From Sphingomonadales bacterium UBA6174 (lineage in GTDB: Bacteria; Pseudomonadota; Alphaproteobacteria; Sphingomonadales; Sphingomonadaceae), in NCBI GenBank assembly GCA_002422945.1, contig DITW01000069.1, forward strand, positions 486 to 64,485: 64,000 nucleotides of DNA, given 5' to 3'. The notes under the pieces are model-generated. The model had not been told where the DNA came from. It searched no databases and was given only the letters and a program-made list of their open reading frames with translations. Position numbers and translations under genes: made by a program. How positions within the stretch are numbered: the stretch's first letter is position 1; every line of letters begins with the position of its first letter. Below, one piece after another: positions 35,391 to 42,168 of this stretch.

Positions 35391-35424
35391 CTGTCACAAT
35401 GGCGGGCTGACAGTTTATCTGTCA
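35391..35424. promoter_or_regulatory. Triple CTGTCA/TGACAG box cluster upstream of the Dabb-PASTA operon
   Basis: CTGTCA (35391-35396), TGACAG (35408-35413) and CTGTCA (35419-35424) alternate in orientation. The latter two form TGACAG-TTTAT-CTGTCA, a perfect 17-base operator-like palindrome. It lies about 210 bases before the ATG at 35632. The same half-site appears at 34643-34648, which suggests the adjacent TetR as the binder. Confidence 0.55.
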
Positions 35425-35631
35425 TCTTCATATGATCGCCATCACAAATAAAAGCGCGTTTGAGCCGCTTGCCCGATCAGATCAATTCTGCGGGCAATCT
35501 GGGGGAGGTAACGCACCGGCAGCACAGGCTGTGTCGGTGCATCATTGCATCCCTGCTTGGACGTGACCGGAATGCCGCCCTTTAACAAGGCGATATATGT
35601 TGAATACGCAATGAAATAAGGAGAGATGCAG

Positions 35632-36264
35632 ATGATCCGTCACGTCGTCATGATTAAGTTCAAGAAAGATGCCCCGCAGGACAAGATCGACACCTTTTTG
35701 ACCGAGGTGAAGAAATTGTCGCATCTCAATCCTGAGGTGCGCGATTACAGCCACGGCCTGTGCGTGCGCGAGCCGCGCTATCACAGCGGCGATTTCGATT
35801 TCGCCAATTGCTGCGATATCGACAGCTATGAAGCGATGGAACGCTATATGTCGCATTGGTCGCATGTGCGTATGACGCCGTTCCTGCCGGATATTCTGGA
35901 AAACATGATCTCGTTCGACTGGGAAGTCGATTATCATGGCCCGGCCTTCAACGAAGAAGCCGCCAAGATCGAAGCCGAGAAAGAAGCGAAGCGCGTCCTG
36001 CCGATCCATGAAGATCCGACCAAGGCCTATGTCCCGGAAATTCGTGGCCGCACCAAGGAGCAGGCGAAGGAAATGCTGGCGAAGGTCGGTCTTGAACTCG
36101 GTGAAGTCGAAGAGATTCTCGGCTCGGTCTGGGCGCCGAACCGCATCATGTTCGTGACGCCAGAATTCAACACCGAAGTCGCCAAGGGCACCAAGGTCAA
36201 TATCGGCATTACCGGCAATTGGTTGACTGGCCCGTCGCTGCCACATGGTCAGGCTGCCTGGTAA
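35632..36264 (+). CDS. Dabb-domain protein with C-terminal PASTA-like domain
   Basis: A 210-aa protein without a signal peptide. Residues 1-97 are a stress-responsive alpha/beta-barrel (Dabb) domain: RHVVMIKFKKDAPQDKIDTF, DYSHGLCV, and a DIDSYEAMERYMSH segment. A charged helix (about 103-120) links it to a PASTA-like domain (about 130-193): VPEIRGRTKEQAKEMLAKVG, then VTPEFNTEVAKGTKVNIGIT. PASTA normally occurs outside the membrane in Ser/Thr kinases and penicillin-binding proteins, so this pairing is odd. Dabb proteins can be cyclases or dimeric isomerases. AAGGAGAG precedes. First gene before an ABM and a Rieske gene. Confidence 0.82.
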   Translation: MIRHVVMIKFKKDAPQDKIDTFLTEVKKLSHLNPEVRDYSHGLCVREPRYHSGDFDFANCCDIDSYEAMERYMSHWSHVRMTPFLPDILENMISFDWEVDYHGPAFNEEAAKIEAEKEAKRVLPIHEDPTKAYVPEIRGRTKEQAKEMLAKVGLELGEVEEILGSVWAPNRIMFVTPEFNTEVAKGTKVNIGITGNWLTGPSLPHGQAAW

Positions 36265-36292
36265 AAGCTTCCCTGTTTGAAGGAATATAGTG

Positions 36293-36595
36293 ATGATTTT
36301 CGTGGCAGGGTCGATGTCTGTGCAGCCTGCGCATATCGACGAATTTGAAACGGCAGTCGCGGCGATGGTCGATGGCGTGCGCGAAGAAGATGGGTGCATC
36401 CATTATTCGTTGCTGGTCGAAAACCGCGCGGCGGGTCTGGTCAATGTGCTGGAGATGTGGGAGAGCGAGGAAAAGCTCAAGACCCACCTTCAGACCGCAG
36501 GGACACAGGCCTTCTTTGGACGTTTCGGCCCATTGATGACCGGCATGAATGTGCAGGTTTATGATGCGTTGAATCCACGCGGCGTGCCGCTTTAA
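36293..36595 (+). CDS. Antibiotic biosynthesis monooxygenase (ABM)-fold protein
   Basis: A 101-aa ferredoxin-like-fold protein: FVAGSMSVQPAHIDEFETAVAAMV, REEDGCIHYSLLVEN, LEMWESEEKLKTHLQTAG. This is the classic ABM/YgiN pattern. Such proteins are cofactor-free monooxygenases or quinol-handling enzymes. It sits between the Dabb-PASTA and Rieske oxygenase genes with short gaps, so it may act on a hydroxylated aromatic product. ATG 36293 has AGGA eight bases before; a GTG one codon earlier is an alternative. Confidence 0.85.
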   Translation: MIFVAGSMSVQPAHIDEFETAVAAMVDGVREEDGCIHYSLLVENRAAGLVNVLEMWESEEKLKTHLQTAGTQAFFGRFGPLMTGMNVQVYDALNPRGVPL

Positions 36596-36661
36596 GCCAC
36601 TAAACCAAGAATAAGCCCGGCGGCGCGCTGGACACGGTCAATTCGACGAAAGGAATATTGT

Positions 36662-37840
36662 ATGAACAAGTTGGATGACAACCGCCGCGTCGCCGAGCAA
36701 TTGGTGGAACTGGTCAAAACTGGCACCACCGATATGGCGCCAGATGTGATGCGCGTGCCTTCGTCGCAATATCTGGACCCAACCGTCTGGCGCGGGGAAA
36801 TCGACACGTTGTTCATGCGTCTGCCTTTGTTGGCGGGTGTCAGCGCCGAAATCCCCAATCCGGGCGATTACAAGGCCTATGATTATGTCGGCCAGCCGCT
36901 GCTGATCTCGCGCCAGAAGGATGGCAGCCTGAGGGCGATGCTCAATGTCTGCAAGCATCGCGCGATGTTGCTGGCCGAAGAAGGCAGTGGCAATTGCCGC
37001 CGCTTTTCCTGCCCTTATCATGGCTGGACCTATAATGCGGATGGCAGCCTGATCGCGGTCGCCGAGCGCAGCAAATTCGGCCAGGTAGAGCCGGAGGAAC
37101 TGGCGCTGACCCAATTGCCGGTGTTTGAACGCCATGGCTTTATCTTTGTCGTGCTGACGCCGGGACAGGAGGCCGATTTTGAAAACCATGTCGGGCCGAT
37201 GGCCGATGACATGGCCTATTTGAATCTGGCGGGCGCCTATTTCGTCGGCACCCGTGAAATTCAGGGGCCGAATTGGAAGGTCGCTTATGATGGCTATCTC
37301 GAAGGCTATCATTTCGCCGCCGCGCATCCGGAAACGATCAACCCGCGCACTTTTTCCAATGTGATGCAGTTCGACGCCTTTGGCCCGCATTTGCGTGTCG
37401 GCTATCCCCAGCGTTCCATTCTTGAACAATTGGGCAAGGTCGCGCCGGAAAAATGGGGCGAATGCGAGACGGACGGCTATGATTTCGTGCGGACATTCTT
37501 CCCGAATGTGTCGATCTTCGCCGCGCCGGAAATTATCCAGATTTCCCAGATGATCCCCGGCAATACGCCGGAAGCCAGCCGGACGATCATGTATTTCCTT
37601 GGCCGCGATCCGAATCCGTCGGCGGATGAGATCGTCAAGCTGAACGAAATGGCCGACTTCCTCGCTGGCGTAGTCGAGCGTGAAGATTATGGCGCGGGCC
37701 TGAAGGTGCAGCGCGGTCTCGCGTCATCCGCAGCGTCCCATGTCATTTTTGGGCGCAATGAACGCGGCAACCAGCATTTCCACAAATGGGTCGAATATTA
37801 CATGCGCAAGGACAAGAGCTTGCCGACCCCGGTTCTTTGA
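36662..37840 (+). CDS. Rieske aromatic ring-hydroxylating oxygenase, alpha subunit
   Basis: A 392-aa oxygenase. The Rieske cluster ligands are Cys97, His99, Cys117 and His120 (NVCKHRAML and CPYHGWTYN). The mononuclear iron site is in NWKVAYDGYLEGYHFAAAH: bridging acidic residue near 210, His217 and His222. There is no beta-subunit gene, so it is probably an alpha-only oxygenase of the demethylase/hydroxylase group. Ferredoxin and reductase are not encoded nearby. Third gene of the operon starting at 35632; it converges on the tetR at 37850. Confidence 0.93.
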   Translation: MNKLDDNRRVAEQLVELVKTGTTDMAPDVMRVPSSQYLDPTVWRGEIDTLFMRLPLLAGVSAEIPNPGDYKAYDYVGQPLLISRQKDGSLRAMLNVCKHRAMLLAEEGSGNCRRFSCPYHGWTYNADGSLIAVAERSKFGQVEPEELALTQLPVFERHGFIFVVLTPGQEADFENHVGPMADDMAYLNLAGAYFVGTREIQGPNWKVAYDGYLEGYHFAAAHPETINPRTFSNVMQFDAFGPHLRVGYPQRSILEQLGKVAPEKWGECETDGYDFVRTFFPNVSIFAAPEIIQISQMIPGNTPEASRTIMYFLGRDPNPSADEIVKLNEMADFLAGVVEREDYGAGLKVQRGLASSAASHVIFGRNERGNQHFHKWVEYYMRKDKSLPTPVL

Positions 37841-37849
37841 TGGCCTGAG

Positions 37850-38593
37850 TTACGCGCTCGCTTTATCTTCTGGGCCGTCAAGCCCGAGATAAGCGAGCGC
37901 CATTTCCAGCGCGGCCGCCGCGAAGTCGGGGTCGCTGAGCTGTAGCCCTGCACCCAGCTCGCCGCAATCGGGCAGCGCCGCCCAGACCACCGCGCCGCGA
38001 ATGATGCTGTGCATGTAGAAGACGCGATGGCGTAAAGCCGCCGGGTCGCGATCTGGCAATTTGGCGATCAGCAAATCCGCGATCATCGCCGCGACCTCAT
38101 CATTCGCATTGCTCTGATCGAGATGGGTCTGGCGATCTTCCAGCCGTCGGCGTTCGATCAGGCGCAACAACCCGGCATCGGTCCGAAACGAGCTGAAGAT
38201 GATGTTGACGTGCAGCGCCACCACTTCGGCAGGGCTGGCGGTGCGCATCTGTTCGGAACCGACAAAGCCCCGGATTTCCCGCATGCGCAGGGCGCGAAAG
38301 CCTTCGATAATGGTCTGGAGAATTGCTGATTTGTCGGCAAAACGCTGGTACACCGTGCCAATCGGTACGCCTGCCTCTTGGGCGATTTCACTGACCTTGG
38401 TCGCCTCAAAGCCCTTGTCCGCGAACAGGCGGAGCGAGGCAGCGACAATGCGTTCGAGTGCCAGTCGGCTGCGCTGCTGTTGCGGGATGACATAGCTGGA
38501 GGAATTGGCCAGCCAAATCGCCGGGTCCCGTTCAAACGGGAGTGCGCCGAGATCTGCCTTCATCCTTGCCGTATGTGGGGCCGGGTTGTTCAT
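37850..38593 (-). CDS. TetR-family regulator
   Basis: A 247-aa regulator with a 40-residue leader before the helix-turn-helix (ASLRLFADKGFEATKVSEIAQEAGVPIGTVYQRFADKSA, about residues 52-91). The helical ligand domain follows. AGGGAC precedes the ATG. It lies downstream of the Rieske-VOC-SDR operon in the same direction, beyond a strong hairpin. The inverted repeat at 41477-41500 before that operon is a reasonable target. Confidence 0.9.
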   Translation of the reverse strand: MNNPAPHTARMKADLGALPFERDPAIWLANSSSYVIPQQQRSRLALERIVAASLRLFADKGFEATKVSEIAQEAGVPIGTVYQRFADKSAILQTIIEGFRALRMREIRGFVGSEQMRTASPAEVVALHVNIIFSSFRTDAGLLRLIERRRLEDRQTHLDQSNANDEVAAMIADLLIAKLPDRDPAALRHRVFYMHSIIRGAVVWAALPDCGELGAGLQLSDPDFAAAALEMALAYLGLDGPEDKASA

Positions 38594-38656
38594 GATTGTC
38601 CCTTATCTGCAAGGAACCCGTTGCACCAGAGGCTTAAAAGGCTTTGGCGAGGGCAG

Positions 38657-38692
38657 GGACGCGCCGCGATCAGGCTCGATTGCGGCGCGTCC
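38657..38692 (-). terminator. Strong hairpin downstream of the Rieske-VOC-SDR operon
   Basis: A perfect 11-bp stem GGACGCGCCGC (38657-38667) with GCGGCGCGTCC (38682-38692), loop 14 bases, starts 7 bases past the SDR stop on the minus strand. No T-tract follows, so it may also act as an mRNA-end stabiliser. Confidence 0.65.
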
Positions 38693-38698
38693 GCGCGT

Positions 38699-39526
38699 TC
38701 AATATTTCACGTTTTTCGTAAAGCCGCCGTCGACGGTGAGATTGACCCCGGTGATCCATGAGGCGCGGGCCGAGGCGAGATAGAGCACCGCATCAGCGAT
38801 TTCATCCGGCCGGCCAAAGCGTCCCGATGGGTGGCGCAGGCGGTTGGATTCATAATAATCGGGCATGTTTTCCTGCAAAAAGCCCCAACTGCCATCCTCG
38901 ACGAATATCGGGCCGGGGCAGACGCAATTGCAGCGGATGCCATGCTTCATATAGTCCTGCGACAATTGATGGGTGTAGTTGATCAACGCCGCCTTCATCG
39001 CGCCATAGCTGAGACCCGCCTCGCCAAAGGCGTGGTTCTCGATCGCAGTGATTGTCGACATCTGGACGAATGCCGCCGCATTCGACTGTTTGAGATAAGG
39101 CAGGGCCGTATCGAACATTGCCACTGCCGACATCAGATCGACATTGTAATTGATGTCCCAACCCTTGCGGCTGCGCGGAATGCCGCCCAAGGCGCTGGCG
39201 TTCGAGACGACGATGTCGATCCCGCCCATGTCCTTGGCCGCCTGTTCGACCCAGGCCGTGACCTGATCGAAATAGCCGCAATCGACGACTGAACCGAACA
39301 CCGTGCCCCGCTTGGACAGCGCCGCGACCGCCTCTTCAATCCCTTCGCCATGCAGGGGATTGGCGAAGACCTCTTCGTCGCTGGGGTTGGGCTGTTCGCC
39401 GCGTGCACGACGGCCACAGAAGCTGACAATCGCGCCTTCATCGAGAAAACGTTCGACCATACGGCGTCCCAGCCCGCGTGTGGCCGCGCTGACGATGACT
39501 TTCTTGCCTTTCAGTTCAAGATCCAT
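38699..39526 (-). CDS. Atypical SDR oxidoreductase, paralog of 28373-29134
   Basis: A 275-aa SDR-fold protein with several departures from the classical pattern. The cofactor loop reads SAATRGLGRR instead of TGxxxGIG, NNAG is SNASA, and the spacing between the candidate Ser (QMSTIT) and Tyr (SYGAMKAAL) is about four residues longer. An insert after strand 2 (RRARGEQPNPSDEE) adds length. The end (CPGPIFVEDGSWGF, VDGGFTKNVKY) matches the SDR at 28373. GAGGAGC precedes ATG. Last gene of the operon with a Rieske oxygenase, so a diol or alcohol dehydrogenase role is possible. Confidence 0.82.
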   Translation of the reverse strand: MDLELKGKKVIVSAATRGLGRRMVERFLDEGAIVSFCGRRARGEQPNPSDEEVFANPLHGEGIEEAVAALSKRGTVFGSVVDCGYFDQVTAWVEQAAKDMGGIDIVVSNASALGGIPRSRKGWDINYNVDLMSAVAMFDTALPYLKQSNAAAFVQMSTITAIENHAFGEAGLSYGAMKAALINYTHQLSQDYMKHGIRCNCVCPGPIFVEDGSWGFLQENMPDYYESNRLRHPSGRFGRPDEIADAVLYLASARASWITGVNLTVDGGFTKNVKY

Positions 39527-39556
39527 GAAATGCTCCTCGGATTATATTTTATCGTT

Positions 39557-40051
39557 TTAGATCGACGGCAATTGCTCGTTCGCGTGGATTTCGATCAACT
39601 CGAACACATTGCCGAAAAAGTCGCGGCCATAGGTCGCGGCATAGCCCGATTTGCTGCCATCAGCGGCGGTCGATATGCTGGTTAGATCGGGCGCAGTGTG
39701 GAAGCGAATGCCCGCCGCCAGCATCTTGTTATAGACCGTCAGTATGTCATCCACCTGCAAGCAGAAATGGGTGTAGCCAAAGCGATTGACCCCCTCATTT
39801 GGATGTTGAGGGTCGGCGCGTGGCGACAGATATTCGAACACTTCGATAAAGACATTGCCCAAACGGGCGACGAATTGCTTGCCCGCGCAGTCCTTCAACC
39901 CGACAATCGCATCGATCATGTCATTGCCGGCCTCCCAAGCCACCGCCGAGATTTCCTCCGCGCCGAGCAGATCAATGTAAAATCGCCGTGCCAGATCGAT
40001 GTCCGGCACCGATACCGCGACATGATGGACGCCCTTGATGTGCGACCTCAC
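39557..40051 (-). CDS. VOC-family (glyoxalase/extradiol-dioxygenase fold) protein
   Basis: About 164 aa of paired beta-alpha-beta modules: GVHHVAVSVPDIDLARRFYIDLLG, then VNRFGYTHFCLQVDDI and a final FGNVFELIEIH. His in HHVAV, His in THFCL and Glu in ELIEI are the expected metal ligands. I start it at GTG 40051, which overlaps the Rieske stop (GTGA) with GGAGG eight bases before; the longer frame is read-through of the other gene's codons. It could be a ring-cleavage dioxygenase, an epimerase or a glyoxalase; length favours a single two-module unit. Confidence 0.85.
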   Translation of the reverse strand: MRSHIKGVHHVAVSVPDIDLARRFYIDLLGAEEISAVAWEAGNDMIDAIVGLKDCAGKQFVARLGNVFIEVFEYLSPRADPQHPNEGVNRFGYTHFCLQVDDILTVYNKMLAAGIRFHTAPDLTSISTAADGSKSGYAATYGRDFFGNVFELIEIHANEQLPSI

Positions 40052-41424
40052 TTCTTGCCCTCCAGATATTTGTCGAGCGTATCCTGCACATGGCGGATGC
40101 GGGATTCCTGATAGGTGGAGAGCGTCGCCGCGCCCTTGTGGCTCGCGTACATGCCCTCGCGCTGCCAACGCATGATGTCTGTATCCTGATCGAGCACGCT
40201 GGCAAGGAACGGGTCCATGCCCTCGACGCTGGCAAAGGCTTCGTCTTCGCCGATTTCGATCAGTTCCGCGACATCGAAAGCGCCATTATTTGCGGGCTTG
40301 GGCCTGAGCACCATCTGGTCGAAGATCGACTTGTCCGGATCATGGCCATCGGGGCGGAATGTCTGGATCAACGCCAGACCCGGCGCGGGGTAGAAGGCCA
40401 CGTTCGGGAAAACATTATATTTCAATGAGTCGATCATTTCCGGCACGGAGAAGTTGGAATAATCCAGCCCATAATCGGCCAGCATCTGGGCTTTGACCTG
40501 TTCGGCCATGACCCAGCGCGCGGTCTTGCCCTCTGGCACGATCGCGCGCTCGCCGACAATCGACCCATCGCCGACCAGCATGGAATCGAGCAACGCCTGC
40601 TGGCTCATTTCCACTGAAGATGTCGGGCTGGGCGTTGCCATGGCGCACAGGTCGCGGCTGATATGATCGCTGAAAATATCGTGCTGCATATTGTGGTCGC
40701 CGACCACATTGGTCATTTCAGGATGCACATAGGGCGTGTGATACGCCTCCATGAACGCATCTTGCGCCAGCTTCCAATTGCCCGGCAAATGCTTGCGGAC
40801 ATGGGTGTGGACATACCAGCCGGTCAGATCCCAATTGCGGAAATGGTCGGGCAGGACTTCGAGATAGTCCAACAGGCTGGGCGCATCCTTGTCGAAATTG
40901 ATGAAGACAAAGCCGTTCCAGCTTTCGACCCGCACTTCCGGCAGGCACACCTTGGCGCGGTCGAGTTGTGGGAATTCCCATTCGCACGGGATGTTCTTGA
41001 CCGTACCTTCAAGGTTCCATTCCCATGCATGATAAGGGCAGCGCAATGACGGCGCCCAACCGGCATCGCCCGATGGCTTCAGCTTGGTGCCGCGATGCAG
41101 GCAGCTATTGTAATAGCCCTTGAGGCCGTGTTCCGTGCGGACGATGACAATCGAGAGGCGCGCCAGATCATAGACATAATAATCGCCGACTTCGGCCACA
41201 TGTTCATCGCGACAGGCGAATTGCCACACCCGCTTCCACATATGTTCGATTTCGCGGTTGAAGAAATCGGGGCTGGTGTAGCGGTCGAACGGGATGTCGC
41301 GCAAATTCTGATCGGGGTTCGATTGCGCCTTCAATACATCCGGTAAAGCGCCATCGCGCTGCGCGATGTCCTGCCATGTGTTGTCGGGATAATGCGCGCG
41401 CACCAGCGCCTGAATGTCGTTCAT
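40048..41424 (-). CDS. Rieske aromatic ring-hydroxylating oxygenase, alpha subunit
   Basis: A 458-aa oxygenase. Rieske ligands are Cys108, His110, Cys129 and His132 (NSCLHRGTKL and CPYHAWEW; the usual Gly after YH is Ala). The iron site lies in NWKLAQDAFMEAYHTPYVHPEM. It is longer than and diverged from the oxygenase at 36662. GAGGAGCG precedes ATG 41424. First gene of an operon with VOC and SDR genes, and GTGA-coupled to the VOC gene. No beta subunit, ferredoxin or reductase is adjacent. Confidence 0.93.
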   Translation of the reverse strand: MNDIQALVRAHYPDNTWQDIAQRDGALPDVLKAQSNPDQNLRDIPFDRYTSPDFFNREIEHMWKRVWQFACRDEHVAEVGDYYVYDLARLSIVIVRTEHGLKGYYNSCLHRGTKLKPSGDAGWAPSLRCPYHAWEWNLEGTVKNIPCEWEFPQLDRAKVCLPEVRVESWNGFVFINFDKDAPSLLDYLEVLPDHFRNWDLTGWYVHTHVRKHLPGNWKLAQDAFMEAYHTPYVHPEMTNVVGDHNMQHDIFSDHISRDLCAMATPSPTSSVEMSQQALLDSMLVGDGSIVGERAIVPEGKTARWVMAEQVKAQMLADYGLDYSNFSVPEMIDSLKYNVFPNVAFYPAPGLALIQTFRPDGHDPDKSIFDQMVLRPKPANNGAFDVAELIEIGEDEAFASVEGMDPFLASVLDQDTDIMRWQREGMYASHKGAATLSTYQESRIRHVQDTLDKYLEGKK

Positions 41425-41476
41425 TTGTCCGCTCCTCAGGGAGAATCGCCTTATCTGGCATTCAATCCATGCGGTT

Positions 41477-41500
41477 AAATATGAACCATCGCTCATATTT
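41477..41500. promoter_or_regulatory. Inverted repeat upstream of the Rieske-VOC-SDR operon
   Basis: AAATATGA (41477-41484) and TCATATTT (41493-41500) form a perfect 8-bp inverted repeat with an 8-base centre, 53-76 bases upstream of the Rieske ATG. Size and form suit a TetR dimer, with the tetR at 37850-38593 as the first candidate. Confidence 0.6.
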
Positions 41501-41657
41501 GTCAATGGCCCATATTCGCGTTGTTGAGTGGGCGTCATGCCCTTGAATTTACGGCATCCCATCTTACGTCTTTTGTGTTAGACTTTGCCAATGCCCGCCT
41601 GTTCGAGTGGGCGAAAAGATGCGTCATACCGGGCAGCAATTGTTCATGGAGAACAAG

Positions 41658-42113
41658 ATGCAATCTAGGCGGTATCAAAGTGTCTTGGCCCCTTTATGGC
41701 GCCAAAGATTGTTGCATCCAGCAGGTGTTGTCCTTGCGGTGGCGCTGGTCATTGGCGGTTTGAATATTGGCCTTGCGCCCGGTGTTGATGCCCAGCCCGC
41801 CAAGCCCGCCGCATCTGGCCCGGCCCCGGTGTATATCCCCGCCGTTCCCTTTCGCAACCGCAACAGATTCCCGCCCTATCCAAAAGATTCCTTCGAATTA
41901 GGCGAAGAGGGGACGGTAGGGATCAAGCTCATTGTGTCGGTCAATGGCCGGGTCAGCGACATCAGGGTGGTGAAATCCAGCGGGAGTCCGAGGCTCGATC
42001 GCGCTACTGCCCTGTGGATCAAGTCGCGCTGGCGTTACCATCCTGCCATGCTCAATAACGTGCCGGTCGCCTCGACCATCGCGTTCAACGTGACATTTGT
42101 TCTCAAAAAGTAA
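41658..42113 (+). CDS. TonB-like C-terminal domain protein
   Basis: About 151 aa: a basic start, one transmembrane or signal segment (PAGVVLAVALVIGGLNIGLAPG), a Pro/Ala-rich linker, then a TonB C-terminal domain (FELGEEGTVGIKLIVSVNGRVSDIRVVKSSGSPRLDRATALWI). It lacks the long Pro-Glu/Pro-Lys stretch of a full TonB. It could energise an outer-membrane receptor or be a periplasmic scaffold. ATG 41658 has GGAG six bases before. It diverges from the Rieske operon. Confidence 0.8.
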   Translation: MQSRRYQSVLAPLWRQRLLHPAGVVLAVALVIGGLNIGLAPGVDAQPAKPAASGPAPVYIPAVPFRNRNRFPPYPKDSFELGEEGTVGIKLIVSVNGRVSDIRVVKSSGSPRLDRATALWIKSRWRYHPAMLNNVPVASTIAFNVTFVLKK

Positions 42114-42168
42114 TTAGGCGTGGCGCACGGCGTGCTTTGAAAAATGAACTCAACCCTGAGTGCAGACA

